A stretch of 64,000 nt of DNA from CALODL01 sp942492115 (GCA_942492115.1 CALODL010000015.1:248001-312000), one strand, 5' to 3'; counted from the stretch's first letter, positions 52,475 to 62,344 are shown. Made by a program: numbers and translations. The notes: generated by a model from the letters alone, not told the origin.

Positions 52475-53588
52475 ATGATTCAAGACTTTGACAACCCTGC
52501 CGCCACCCTTGACTCTCTGCGGGCCCGGATCGTATCACTCCGGGACTCTCTTTGACCTGCCTTCCAAGATTGAACAACGTGCGCAACTCGAAGCAAAAAT
52601 GGCCCAGCCCGGATTCTGGGATAACCCAGATAGCGCTCAGGTGATCGTTGCTCAACTCAAGTCCGCCAAGGCGATCATCGACCCGTTGCAGGTCATCATC
52701 TCAAGAGGTGACGACCTCGAGGCACTCATCGAACTGGCTGCGGAAGAGGACGACGAGAGTGTGAGTGACGAGATCAATTCGGAGCTCGTCGCGCTCGACA
52801 AGGCGATCTGCCAGGCGGAACTGATTACTCTGCTGGGTGGACCACACGATGCGGGCAATTGCTACTTCAGCATCCAGGCCGGCACCGGCGGCGCCGACGC
52901 GTGTGATTGGGCCGAAATGATGCTGCGGATGTACCTGTACTATTTCGAGCGCATGGGCTTTGACGTGGAAGAGCTCGAGCGGAACCCGGGCGAAGAAGCC
53001 GGCATCCAGTCCGTCAATCTCTTCGTCAAGGGCGCCTACGCCTATGGCTACCTGGCCTGTGAAGTCGGCGTGCATCGAATGGAGCGTGTCAGTCCGTTCA
53101 ACGCCCAGGGCAAACGCCAGACCTCATTCGCTGCAGTCGACGCCATCCCCGAACTCGAAGAGATCAGCATTGAAATTGATTGGGATAAGGATGTCCGCGA
53201 GGACACCTATCGCGCGAGTGGTGCGGGTGGTCAACACGTCAATAAGACCAGCTCGGCCGTACGATTGACCCATCTGGCCACCGGCGTCGTGGCCCAGTGT
53301 CAAACGCAGCGTTCTCAGCACAAGAACCGGGCCTCGGCGCGCAAGATGCTTGCCTCACGCCTGTACCAGATCGAACAGACCAAGCGTGACACCGAATTGG
53401 CCAAAGCCTACGGCGACAAAGGTCAAATCGGATTCGGCTACCGCATCCGGTCATACACCTTGCACAGCAACAACCTGATCAAGGACGAGCGCACCGGACT
53501 CAAGATCACCGCCGTTGAAGAGATGCTGGGCGGCAATGTCCAACCGTTCATCGAAGCCGAGCTGAAACGCCGCGCCAGCCGCAAGTAG
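52475..53588 (+). CDS. prfB: Peptide chain release factor 2 (programmed +1 frameshift)
   Basis: 370 residues made from two frames: codons 1-26 from the ATG at 52475 (MIQDFDNPAATLDSLRARIV) to CTT at 52550, then a +1 shift past T52553 and 344 residues from 52554 to the stop at 53588. The in-frame TGA at 52553-52555 within CTT-TGA-C is the classic RF2 autoregulatory site. Domain order fits RF2: N-terminal helical domain, the stop-codon recognition tripeptide SPF (ERVSPFNAQGKRQTSF), and the peptidyl-hydrolysis GGQ (YRASGAGGQHVNKTSSAVRL), then C-terminal helices. It releases peptides at UGA and UAA. Low RF2 lets UGA be bypassed, raising synthesis. It is convergent with the MFS/spermidine-synthase gene. 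Confidence 0.96.
52550..52556 (+). promoter_or_regulatory. prfB +1 frameshift site
   Basis: CTTTGAC: P-site CTT followed by the slow UGA stop and C. The preceding CTCCGGGACTCT contains only a weak SD-like CGGGA, less than the AGGGGG of E. coli. Confidence 0.93.
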
Positions 53589-53676
53589 CCCTTCCGGCCA
53601 CCCGTATTCCACTCTAACCTGGGATTGGCGTTGTCCGTGGCCCCCGCCGCCTCGCGCACTCCGTGCATCTGAGACG

Positions 53677-56232
53677 CTATTCGGAATGCAGTTCTCGTAA
53701 CATCATGCGGGCTTCATCGCGTTCTGGGACCGCGTCTATGAGCTGCTCGAGGATCGCTCGCGCCCCGTCGGGGTCCTGGTCGGCCCGTTGACGAACCATG
53801 AGCATGAGCTGGTCGTAGCCGGTGCGAAACGAATCACTGAAGCGGGCGCTGGCGATGAACTCGGTCACGGCAACCGGTACATCACCTCTGTGTAAATGCG
53901 TCAGCCCCCGAAGAAAGCGGTCACGCGCAACGAAGTAGTTGTTCAATTCGGTGTTGAATGTCCCGGCCACGTCGTCGACAACCCAAGCCCGCGCGCGCGG
54001 TTCGAACGCGTCCAGCAGAGTAATGAGATTCGCCGCTCCGGAGACCGCACCGGCGTAAGTCGCCCGTGGAGCAGTAAACATCACCAGTGGGTGATCATCG
54101 GTATTGAACGGCCCGTCGCCTGCGTAAGCGCGCAATTGGGCTGGCGACGCCAAGTAACAGCCAAACAATTGATAGCGGTTGCGGATCCCGCTGGCCAGCA
54201 AGCTCTCGACCAGTTGGATGTCCTCGACTCGATTACGATAGTAATCTGAGCCGTACCGCATACTTGAGGTTCCGGCGATCAGTCCGAGAACCGGCGTATC
54301 TATGTTGAACAGCCCCAGGACAGCCGTACCATCCTCAAAAACCTTGAGGAATGAGCGAATGACCGTCTTGAGCACATCCTCGTTCAACTGGTACAGCGGC
54401 AACCATTGGCAGAACACGCCGCTCTCGGACAAACTGTCAGCCACTGCTCGAAAATGTTCGACCGTGTACAATGTCCCGGCACCATCCCGCGCTGGGTGAA
54501 ACAAGTCAGCCACGATAACATCATAGGGCTCAGCGGCCGTCCGAATGAAGCGACGGGCGTCGGCCACGTGCACGTGCACACGCTCGGCATCGGATACCGC
54601 CGCGTTGGCCGGTTCGAAATAGGGAAACAGCTCGACGACTTCGGGCAGTAACTCCACGCCGTCCACGTGCACGCCGGGGTGATCCGCAGCCGTCGCACAC
54701 GTGATTCCGGTCCCCATGCCCAGGAATAGCGCCGCCGCTGGCGCGGGATGCAACAACAACGGGATATGCGCCAGTCGGCGTTCCAGAAACAGGCCGCGAC
54801 CGGTTCCGCCCATGGAGAATTGATTGTTGACCTTGAGCACGCGTTCCTGCCGCGGACGTTCGATGACCACCGCAGTCGACATGGCGCCCTCGCGAACGGC
54901 AATGATCGCATCCCCTGGAGCGGTATCGACCAGAACAAGATCAGGTCGGGCAATACTGAGTACAGCAATCGTCACGACTGGTGCTGCCAGCCACTTGACC
55001 GACAGACGCGGCAACAACCAGACATACATGACCGGAATAACGACGAGTGCAAACCGGCTGCCCCAATGCGGCAACAACCATTGTCCAAACAACGCCGGAG
55101 CCAGCGCCCCGCCTGCAGTATTGATACCCAATGCCCATCCGACGCCACCAGACCGACGTCGTGCCGCCTGGGCGAGATGGCTGAAAGTCGCACCCATGAG
55201 CAGCGTGGGCGGACCGAAGATGGCCGCCGCAAGCATCATCTCGCCGAGCACGCTGCCAGCCATGCTGCTGTTGTCGGCGAACGCGCGGTACAGAGGACGG
55301 GCCATGCGCATCGTAAGCACACCGATTCCACAAGCCGTTGCCAGTCCGCTCAGCAATACACTCAAGCCGTGCTCAAAGCCCAGCTGTTTCATGTACCGTT
55401 GATAGATCGCGGCACCACAGGCGGTGCCGAGCAGATAGATCGCCAGGACAGCGGCAAACGTGAACACGGTACTCTCGAGTACCTGGGTCATGACCCGCAC
55501 GCCCAGCACCTGGTAGCCGATACCGAGGACCCCGGTGGCCAACAGGGTCACCGCCAGGCGTCCAGTCCCGCTCAACGACACCCCACTCTCGATCTCGGGA
55601 CGACGAGTCTCCGCCCGAGCGGGCCCTGCAAGGATCCACACCGCGCACACAAGGTTGACTCCGGCCAGGATTGACAACGTATTGCTGTAGCCCAATGCCG
55701 GCAGAATGACGAACGTCGAAAGCAACGTTCCCACGACCGCTCCAAGCGTATTCAGAGCGTACAGTCCACCAACGACCCGGCTGTCCTGCTGCATACGACT
55801 GCACAACCGTTCCATGGCCGGCAGAGTCGCCCCCATCGCCACGGTTGCCGGCAGAAGCACGGCCGCCGGCACGCCGAATGCGATGATCACACGTTGCAAC
55901 TGCGACACCGCGGGACCGGACCACACCATCACGCATTCCGCGCCCCACGGGATCAGCCACTGCAAGACCACTGCCCAGGCCGCAATGAATAGTTCGAGCC
56001 CGGCGTACCACGCACCAGGTCGTATGCTGCGACTGATCACTCGGTCCAGGCCCCACGCACCCAGCGCAAAGCCCGCGAAGAGTGCGGCGAGCACTGCGTG
56101 CATGCTCCACAGCTCATGTCCCAGCCCCACCGCAAACATGCGCGTCCACACGATTTCGTAGCCCAGGCCGGCGACACCGGACAGAAAGAATGCCACGTGT
56201 GCGCCCCAAAGTTGTCTTCGAGTGGACACCAT
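53677..56232 (-). CDS. Fused MFS/spermidine synthase-like membrane protein
   Basis: 851 residues from the start at 56232 (MVSTRRQLWGAHVAFFLSGV), chosen because the longer frame adds a non-family N-terminus. The first ~470 residues hold about a dozen membrane helices of the type fused to polyamine-synthase-like domains (AHVAFFLSGVAGLGYEIVWT, ATVAMGATLPAMERL, GGLYALNTLGAVVGTLLSTF, PTLLMGATFSHLAQAAR). From ~500 a spermidine-synthase-like SAM-binding domain follows: VNNQFSMGGTGRG, ALFLGMGTGITCATAADH, VDGVELLPEVVELFPYF, DVIVADLFHPARDGAGTLYT. A final ~100 residues are helical, TPR-like. Such fusions are common in Planctomycetes; whether they make polyamines is unproven. Confidence 0.88.
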   Translation of the reverse strand: MVSTRRQLWGAHVAFFLSGVAGLGYEIVWTRMFAVGLGHELWSMHAVLAALFAGFALGAWGLDRVISRSIRPGAWYAGLELFIAAWAVVLQWLIPWGAECVMVWSGPAVSQLQRVIIAFGVPAAVLLPATVAMGATLPAMERLCSRMQQDSRVVGGLYALNTLGAVVGTLLSTFVILPALGYSNTLSILAGVNLVCAVWILAGPARAETRRPEIESGVSLSGTGRLAVTLLATGVLGIGYQVLGVRVMTQVLESTVFTFAAVLAIYLLGTACGAAIYQRYMKQLGFEHGLSVLLSGLATACGIGVLTMRMARPLYRAFADNSSMAGSVLGEMMLAAAIFGPPTLLMGATFSHLAQAARRRSGGVGWALGINTAGGALAPALFGQWLLPHWGSRFALVVIPVMYVWLLPRLSVKWLAAPVVTIAVLSIARPDLVLVDTAPGDAIIAVREGAMSTAVVIERPRQERVLKVNNQFSMGGTGRGLFLERRLAHIPLLLHPAPAAALFLGMGTGITCATAADHPGVHVDGVELLPEVVELFPYFEPANAAVSDAERVHVHVADARRFIRTAAEPYDVIVADLFHPARDGAGTLYTVEHFRAVADSLSESGVFCQWLPLYQLNEDVLKTVIRSFLKVFEDGTAVLGLFNIDTPVLGLIAGTSSMRYGSDYYRNRVEDIQLVESLLASGIRNRYQLFGCYLASPAQLRAYAGDGPFNTDDHPLVMFTAPRATYAGAVSGAANLITLLDAFEPRARAWVVDDVAGTFNTELNNYFVARDRFLRGLTHLHRGDVPVAVTEFIASARFSDSFRTGYDQLMLMVRQRADQDPDGARAILEQLIDAVPERDEARMMLRELHSE

Positions 56233-56540
56233 CGAGCGGGTACTGTCCTGGCTTTCCCGAGCCTTGGCAAGCCAAGCGACTCGACCGCGTTGGACCGGCA
56301 TCGTCAAGCATCGCACGGCGCGACCAGCCCGATCCTCAACCCATTGGGCCCCTGCAACAATAGAGTCCTGCTGGAAATCAAGAATTCCACTGAAACAAGT
56401 TAAGGCAATGCAACGCATGGCTTATGCATACATGGAGCAATGCATGCTTGTACACTGAGACTGTTACGGATAAAGTCAAAGCTCACGTCCGAGGCCAACG
56501 GTTCACATCCTTTCATTTCGTTCTCGCAGGAGGGAAGCAC
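56233..56540. other. Divergent intergenic region
   Basis: About 308 bases between the fused MFS gene (minus) and the Cys-repeat protein gene (plus). It must carry both promoters. TTGTAC...GATAAA-like hexamers occur near 56450 but spacing is poor, so no promoter is called. CAGGAGGG just before 56541 is the ribosome site of the plus-strand gene. Confidence 0.4.
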
Positions 56541-59486
56541 ATGCTGCGCGGAAAAGCACTTCTTGGATGCTGGGTGGGTTGGATCATGCTGGGCCAGGCT
56601 GCGTGGGCGCAGTCCGGCGCCTGTTGCACGGACACCAACGACGACGGTCTTCCCGACAGTTGCGGTGTCCTGCCGCAAGATCGGTGCACCGGTACGTACC
56701 TCGGAGATGACACGGTGTGTATCGGCACCGGTGCGTGCTGCTATGGCATCGTCGGTGGTGCGTGCCTGGAGATCGACGGGACATGCTGCGAGATGCTCGT
56801 GGGCACTTTTCTTGGTACCGGCACGCAGTGTCTTGGCGACAACGATGGTGACACACAGGATGATGCCTGCATCGAGCCCGCACCGCAGGCCTGTTGTCTG
56901 CCCCAGGCAGCCGTGCCATGTCACGACCTGCTGGTCAACGAGTGCCTGGCCCTCGACGGTACACCGCTCGGCTTCAACTCGGCCTGCTCGGGGTTCGGAG
57001 CCTGCTGCATGCCTGACGGCGGATGCAGATTACTCGATGATGGCTGTTGTACCGCTGCGGGTGGCGCGTTCCAGGGCGCTGGCAGCGATTGCGCGGACGG
57101 CTGTCCGGGTGTCGGCGCATGCTGCGTCGATTTCGACGATGGACCATTACAGTATGATGCGTGCGACATCACGTTCGAGACCCACTGCGGCGGTGCATTC
57201 CAGGGCGATGGTACGGTGTGCACCACCGAAGCATGCTGCCTGCCTGGTGGCTTCTGCCAGGATGCCGACCCCGCATGCTGCACCGCCTCGTCGGGCAGCC
57301 CAGCTGGTCCTGGCAGTATGTGCGCAACGACCGACTGCGGGCCGTTCTTCGGCGCCTGTTGCTTTGACATCGACGACGGGCCACTGCAATACGACAGCTG
57401 CACGATTCTCGAGCAGTTCGAATGCGAACTGCAAGGCGGGGTGTTCCAGGGCGATGCCTCGACGTGCACAACGGCCGCATGCTGCCTGCCCGGAGGCGCC
57501 TGCCAGAACGCTGATCCCGAGTGCTGTATCGCATCTGGCGGCGTGCCGTCATTTGACGGCAGTATCTGCGGCCTTGCCGCGTGCGACCTCGGTGCCTGCT
57601 GTTTCGATATCGACGATGGGCCGCTGCAATACGACGCCTGCATCGTCATTCCCGAAGAGCAGTGCGAACCGGCTGGAGGTATCTTCCAGGGCCAGAATAC
57701 CGCGTGCGACACCCAGGCCTGCTGCCTGCCGGGAAGTGTTTGCCAGGACGCCGATCGGGACTGCTGCACCGCCTCCGGCGGCTTGCCGCAAGGACCGGGC
57801 AGCGCTTGTGCCGACGTGGATTGCGGGCCGTTCTTTGGCGCTTGCTGCCTGGACGTTGATGACGGACCCATCGCATACGACACCTGTACGGTTCTCGAGC
57901 AATTCGAGTGCCTGCTGATGGACGGTATCTTTGGGGGGGATGGCACGCAGTGCGAAATGCAGGCGTGTTGTTTCGACGGATCGTGCGCCGACCTCGACCC
58001 GGACTGCTGTGTTGCTTCTGGCGGCATCCCGCACAATGGAACGTGTGACACCGTACCGTGCGTGCAACCGCTTGGAGCCTGCTGCCTCGACATTGATGAC
58101 GGACCGCTGCAGTACGACACGTGTTCACTGACCGCCCCGGCAGATTGTGCCGACCAGGGAGGCGTTTTCCAGGGCCCCGGCTCGATGTGCGACCTGGCCG
58201 GCTGCTGCCTGCCCGGCGGTGGATGTCAGGACGCCGACCCACAGTGCTGTCTTGCTTCAAGGGGTGTGCCGCAGTTCGATACGTGCGACGCAATCCCGGT
58301 GTGTCCGATCGTTCTTGAGGGTGCCTGCTGTCTTGACGGAGACGATGACGGCCTGCTCGAGAGCTGCCAGGTCATGCCCCAGCCACAATGTACGGCGCAA
58401 GGCGGCAACTATAACGGTCATGGGACTGTGTGCGAAGGAAATCGAGGCGCTTGCTGCTTCGGAATTACCGGCGGTGCATGCGTGGTCACAGACGGTGCAT
58501 GCTGCAGCAATGTAGCAGGTGAATTCCTCGGCGCCGAAACGAGGTGCCTGGGTGACAACAATAACAACGGCAGTGACGACGTATGCGAGGCACTTCCATG
58601 TGACGAGTTCCCGGATTGTGCCGACCTTGACGCCGACGGGGTGCGCGACAGCAATTGTGTGTGGTGGCAGTGCGACGAGGGCACATGCGTTCCTAGGTGG
58701 ATCGTCTTCGCCGATATGGGCGGCCAGTTCCTGGCATGCCCACCGGATGGCACATCCGACAACAACGACCGCAACCACGCGCTGCGTTGTTTTGCCAATC
58801 TCGACGGCAACAACAACCAGCCCTATCCGTGTGAACCCGATTCACCACAGGCATTCAACGTCGACGCCGGTGGCCCGTTCGGCGATTGCAACCCCGATGG
58901 CGTGTGCGACGGCAATGATGCATTCCACGCACTGACCGAGTTCGAAGGTGCCAACGTCTGTGCATGTCCACTCAACATCACACCGGCGCCAAGCCCACCG
59001 GAAACGCGCGCGACCGAGGTTACCCTGCGCCTCGTCCCGCGGCAGCGCCGCGTTCAACCGGGCGGGAGCGTCGAGATCGACGTATTCGTCATGACACCGC
59101 TGGCCGATTTCCGTGGCTATCAACTGCACTTCGGCATCCACGGCGGCACGCGCGGCACACTACGGGTCACTGACCTCGCCGTCCTGCCGCGGCGCGATGC
59201 GGCGCTGGGGCAAGACACGTGGGTGGCATACAATCGCGAGACGGCTCAGGTGGTCGTCGGCCTGGACACGCCCGGCGTGGCCGTCGACGCTGGCAGTTAC
59301 CTTGCGACCCTGACGCTGCGGGCGCCACGCAAGGCAGCGGGCCGCTTCATCGTCGACGTCCTGCACGATCATACCGACGCCAGCCAGCGAACCTACCTGT
59401 TCGCCACGCCGCTGCGCGAGCGTCTGATCATTGAACATTCTGAACCTGCGGTCATCGAGATCATGCGCCCACGCGCCACGAAGTAG
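56541..59486 (+). CDS. Secreted giant Cys-repeat protein with shared C-terminal module
   Basis: 981 residues. The ATG at 56541 has AGGAGGG upstream and gives a signal peptide (MLRGKALLGCWVGWIMLGQA, cut after AWA). The N-terminal two thirds consist of Cys-rich units of ~75 residues alternating two motifs: GACC-DIDDGPLQYD-C...QFEC...GG-FQG...C and ACCLPGG-CQDADP-CC-ASGG-P-GPGS-C. Five clear DDGP(L/I)xYD copies are present, with diverged units at both ends. The last ~290 residues (from 58617) match the C-terminus of the 2513-6553 protein: CADLDADGVRDSN, NVDAGGPFGDCNPDGVCDGN, FRGYQLHFGIHGG, AAGRFIVDVLHD. The many paired Cys predict disulfide cross-linking and an extracellular structural role. There is no enzyme motif. 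Confidence 0.8.
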   Translation: MLRGKALLGCWVGWIMLGQAAWAQSGACCTDTNDDGLPDSCGVLPQDRCTGTYLGDDTVCIGTGACCYGIVGGACLEIDGTCCEMLVGTFLGTGTQCLGDNDGDTQDDACIEPAPQACCLPQAAVPCHDLLVNECLALDGTPLGFNSACSGFGACCMPDGGCRLLDDGCCTAAGGAFQGAGSDCADGCPGVGACCVDFDDGPLQYDACDITFETHCGGAFQGDGTVCTTEACCLPGGFCQDADPACCTASSGSPAGPGSMCATTDCGPFFGACCFDIDDGPLQYDSCTILEQFECELQGGVFQGDASTCTTAACCLPGGACQNADPECCIASGGVPSFDGSICGLAACDLGACCFDIDDGPLQYDACIVIPEEQCEPAGGIFQGQNTACDTQACCLPGSVCQDADRDCCTASGGLPQGPGSACADVDCGPFFGACCLDVDDGPIAYDTCTVLEQFECLLMDGIFGGDGTQCEMQACCFDGSCADLDPDCCVASGGIPHNGTCDTVPCVQPLGACCLDIDDGPLQYDTCSLTAPADCADQGGVFQGPGSMCDLAGCCLPGGGCQDADPQCCLASRGVPQFDTCDAIPVCPIVLEGACCLDGDDDGLLESCQVMPQPQCTAQGGNYNGHGTVCEGNRGACCFGITGGACVVTDGACCSNVAGEFLGAETRCLGDNNNNGSDDVCEALPCDEFPDCADLDADGVRDSNCVWWQCDEGTCVPRWIVFADMGGQFLACPPDGTSDNNDRNHALRCFANLDGNNNQPYPCEPDSPQAFNVDAGGPFGDCNPDGVCDGNDAFHALTEFEGANVCACPLNITPAPSPPETRATEVTLRLVPRQRRVQPGGSVEIDVFVMTPLADFRGYQLHFGIHGGTRGTLRVTDLAVLPRRDAALGQDTWVAYNRETAQVVVGLDTPGVAVDAGSYLATLTLRAPRKAAGRFIVDVLHDHTDASQRTYLFATPLRERLIIEHSEPAVIEIMRPRATK
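57109..58230 (+). repeat. Tandem Cys-rich repeat array in the 56541-59486 gene
   Basis: Five units of ~220-230 bases, each opening GxCC.D.DDGP(L/I).YD. Units keep Cys positions and CCLPGG / CQDADP words but differ elsewhere, so the duplication is not recent. Confidence 0.75.
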
Positions 59487-59517
59487 CCGCGCTCAACGAG
59501 CCCTCTCTCCCAAGGCG

Positions 59518-59552
59518 GGCTGGTGATCCTTCGGGGTCACCAGCCTGTTCCG
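59518..59552 (+). terminator. Terminator hairpin with a TTCG loop
   Basis: GGCTGGTGATCC and GGGTCACCAGCC form a 12-pair stem (one G-U) closed by a TTCG tetraloop, 31 bases after the stop at 59486; TGTTCCGATTT follows. It may also serve the convergent gene. Confidence 0.7.
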
Positions 59553-59566
59553 ATTTGACTGGCAGT

Positions 59567-60307
59567 CTACTCGGCGGAAGGTGCAGAGGGATTGGCGACT
59601 CTATGCAGGGCCTTCTGTGCGAACTGACCGATGATCATCACGATCACGAGACTGATGCCGATGCTGACGAAGAACATCCACTTTTTTCCAGGCGTGCCGT
59701 CGTCAAGGCTTTCCATCCCGGATCCAAAGTACACCGCCAGCGCGGTCCGCGGCGCGATACCCACGAGCGTGCCGAGGGCGTAAATGCCCAATGGCACCTT
59801 GGTCGCCGCCATCACCAGGTTGGTCATCGCGAAGGGTGAGTTGGGCGGTAGACGCAGCAGTGTGACGATGCCCAACGTCCGCACGGCCCCGCTGTTGACC
59901 AGCGCGTCGTACACGGCTTTCCATTTGACATGTTCGTCGATCAGGTTCGTGACCCGATCTCCGGCGCTGCGCCGCGCGACGAGGAAACCGATCAATGCGC
60001 CGACGACGATCCCAATCAGGGCCAAAGCCGTTCCACCCGAAAGACCAAACGCCCAGCCCCCCAGTATCGCCTGAGCATAGGTCGGCAAGAGGGCGAAGCC
60101 CGAGGTCACGGCAAAGCACACGGCGTACAGCGCCGCTCCTTGCCACGCATGATCACGCAACCAGGTGCCCAGCGATCCGAGGTTGGCCAGCAGGAAAATG
60201 CCTCCGATCGCGGGAAGCACGGCCGCCGCAAGGGCCAACGGCCCCACGGGGCCCAGGCGCCGGATCATCGCCCCGATGTCACTTGGCTTATCTGGTTGTT
60301 CGGTCAT
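59567..60307 (-). CDS. TVP38/TMEM64 (DedA-superfamily) membrane protein
   Basis: 246 residues; starts at 60307 or 60316 are both possible and neither has a clear ribosome site. Five to six membrane segments frame the SNARE-associated (VTT) core: SGFALLPTYAQAILGGWAFG, GTALALIGIVVGALIGFLVA with the re-entrant G-rich loop, GIVTLLRLPPNSPFAMTNLV, ALGTLVGIAPRTALAVYFGS, and a last helix VSIGISLVIVMIIGQFAQKA. The R-L-x-P-x-x-P-F and GxxPRT words are typical for the family, whose members act as lipid scramblases/undecaprenyl-phosphate or phospholipid transporters. The precise lipid is unknown. Confidence 0.88.
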   Translation of the reverse strand: MTEQPDKPSDIGAMIRRLGPVGPLALAAAVLPAIGGIFLLANLGSLGTWLRDHAWQGAALYAVCFAVTSGFALLPTYAQAILGGWAFGLSGGTALALIGIVVGALIGFLVARRSAGDRVTNLIDEHVKWKAVYDALVNSGAVRTLGIVTLLRLPPNSPFAMTNLVMAATKVPLGIYALGTLVGIAPRTALAVYFGSGMESLDDGTPGKKWMFFVSIGISLVIVMIIGQFAQKALHRVANPSAPSAE

Positions 60308-60607
60308 GGCGGGCATCGTAGTGCGGACACCAGTACAACACAAACCCGTCTTCCGATGCAAAAACTCACAGGCGGGACCACCCTTCAACGGGCAGACGTA
60401 AAAAACAGTCATCAGGTTGATTGCCGACAGTTTTGAATCGTATACATGATGAGGCGCCTAGAATAACCCGGTGGCTCCGCTGACGGCCCCAGGCCGACCG
60501 GCGTCAGATGCTGCCCGCAACGCGCAGAGGTTCGATGACGCTCAATGCGTCCTCGAATCTCTGTTTTTTTTGCCCAGCCGGATTGGATGCGGTAGAAGAT
60601 CGACTCG

Positions 60608-60847
60608 ATGCGCGTGATGTTCAAAGAGTTCAGTTCTCACTTGAAGCTTTCGACACGGGCAGCGTTGGACGATGCAGCAGATTTCGCTTCGGTCATCGGA
60701 CCCGAACGTCTCATCAGCATCACCATTACAGCTACGCAAAAAGTCGTCGTGTGGTACTGGGATCGACCGCGACGGTGCCCGCGGTGTCAGTATGACCTGC
60801 GGGCAATCGACTCAGCGTGCTGCCCCGAATGCGGAACGCGGACATGA
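60608..60847 (+). CDS. Small zinc-ribbon protein
   Basis: 79 residues (MRVMFKEFSSHLKLSTRAAL start). The C-terminal end is a two-CxxC zinc ribbon, RRCPRCQYDLRAIDSACCPE plus CGTRT. The form C-P-x-C-x-Y-D-L-R...C-P-E-C-G is very common in Planctomycetes, usually at the end of small membrane or regulatory proteins. The N-terminal ~50 residues are amphipathic with a short hydrophobic strand (ISITITATQKVVVWYW). No ribosome site is convincing, but the motif argues that the reading frame is real. The function is unknown; nucleic-acid or protein binding through Zn2+ is the general expectation. Confidence 0.6.
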   Translation: MRVMFKEFSSHLKLSTRAALDDAADFASVIGPERLISITITATQKVVVWYWDRPRRCPRCQYDLRAIDSACCPECGTRT

Positions 60848-60896
60848 TCAATCCAGGAGGGACCACCCCACACACGCTGCGAAACGGTTCCTGGAT

Positions 60897-62330
60897 CTAC
60901 TGGTAGTTGATCCGCACCGCAATCATGAGGAACACCGCTGACAGCAACATGAGTTGAATGAACAGTGGGAGCACGAAGCGCAGCCAGCGACCGTAGGGCA
61001 CACCGGCAAGCGCAAGCATGGCCATGAGCACACCAGATGTCGGAACGATGGTGTTTGAGAAACCGTCACCGAACTGGTAGGCCAGCACCGCAGTTTGGCG
61101 GGTAATGCCCAGCAGATCCGCCAGCGGGGCCATGATCGGCATGGTCACAGCAGCCTGACCGGAGCCGGACGGCACCAGGAAATTGAGCGTCGACTGGAAG
61201 ACGAGCATGCCCTGGACCGAGAGAGCCTTGGGAACTTCCTGCAGTGTCGTCGCGGCATGGTAGATGAGCGTATCGAGTATCTGCCCGTCGGTCAGAACGA
61301 CTTCGATGCCATGGGCAAATCCGACAACCATGGCTGCGACGACCATTTCCTGCATGCCTTTGACGAACGCACTCGCCGTGGTGTCGAGTGACAGGCGTCC
61401 GATGACTGCCGCGACGACGCCCATCAGCAGGAAACACCCGGCCATGGCGTCGAGCCACCAGTCGAGCGTCTTCACCGCGACCAGAATACCCGCGAAAATG
61501 ACCACCACGCTCAACAGAATGAAGGCATGCCGGGTCTCGAAGCGATGGTCGTCCAGATTGTCGTCGTGAACTTCGAAGGGCTGATCGGAAACGAGTGAGG
61601 CAGCTGGGTCGCGTTTGATGCGCGCGCCGTAGCGCAGTACGTGGACGATGGTCAACGTCATTGCACAGACAAAGAAAACGGCACGTAGTGACCATCCGCT
61701 GTTGAGCGGCAAACCTGCGATGCTCTGGGCAATGTTGATCGTGAACGGGTTGGTCGTGGCCGAGGCAAAACCCATGTCGGCTGCGAGCATCACCAAACAC
61801 AGACCATAGATGCGATCATAGCCCATACGTCGGGACAGCATGAGAAACAACGGGACCAAAGGAATGAATTCCTCACCCATACCGAGCGTGGAACCACCGA
61901 TCCCCACTGCCAGCATGACGAGCAGCGTCAGGACGACTGGAGCGTCCTTGAACACATCGGCGAGACCGCGCAACGCAGCAGTGATTGCTCCTGTTGCCTG
62001 CAGAATACCGAACACGCCGCCAACAATGAAAATAAAAAATACGATGTCGGACGAGTCCATCAGGCCGCGCGGGATTGCCGAAAGCAACTGGATAACACTG
62101 ACCGGCGCCGCGTGATCATCAGGCACTGCATCACCAATGAGCACACCTCGCACAGTCACATGTTTGGGCAACGGTGCGTAGGATTCGGGTACGACGACAT
62201 TCTTGGTCAAGCCTGCTACGACCTGCTTGACACGTTCATACTTACCCGAAGGCACGACATAGGTCGCCGCGGAAGCGATGCAGATCATCACCGCCAGCAA
62301 GACGAACACGTGCGGCATGCGCAGTTTCAT
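60897..62330 (-). CDS. YfcC-family (DcuC-superfamily) carboxylate/amino-acid transporter
   Basis: 477 residues with 11-13 membrane helices (MPHVFVLLAVMICIASAATY, SSDIVFFIFIVGGVFGILQA, VVLTLLVMLAVGIGGSTLGM, and near the end VPSGSGQAAVTMPIMAPLAD with VLAYQFGDGFSNTIVPTSGV). The paired S-G-x-G and P-T-S-G loops are the substrate/ion sites of the family, which includes C4-dicarboxylate carriers, basic-amino-acid transporters and the E. coli YfcC protein. It lies 14 bases after the CocE-type peptidase gene on the same strand and is probably co-transcribed, suggesting uptake or exchange of peptide-derived amino acids. The family is firm; the substrate is inferred. Confidence 0.88.
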   Translation of the reverse strand: MKLRMPHVFVLLAVMICIASAATYVVPSGKYERVKQVVAGLTKNVVVPESYAPLPKHVTVRGVLIGDAVPDDHAAPVSVIQLLSAIPRGLMDSSDIVFFIFIVGGVFGILQATGAITAALRGLADVFKDAPVVLTLLVMLAVGIGGSTLGMGEEFIPLVPLFLMLSRRMGYDRIYGLCLVMLAADMGFASATTNPFTINIAQSIAGLPLNSGWSLRAVFFVCAMTLTIVHVLRYGARIKRDPAASLVSDQPFEVHDDNLDDHRFETRHAFILLSVVVIFAGILVAVKTLDWWLDAMAGCFLLMGVVAAVIGRLSLDTTASAFVKGMQEMVVAAMVVGFAHGIEVVLTDGQILDTLIYHAATTLQEVPKALSVQGMLVFQSTLNFLVPSGSGQAAVTMPIMAPLADLLGITRQTAVLAYQFGDGFSNTIVPTSGVLMAMLALAGVPYGRWLRFVLPLFIQLMLLSAVFLMIAVRINYQ

Positions 62331-62344
62331 GGACTGACTCGCAA

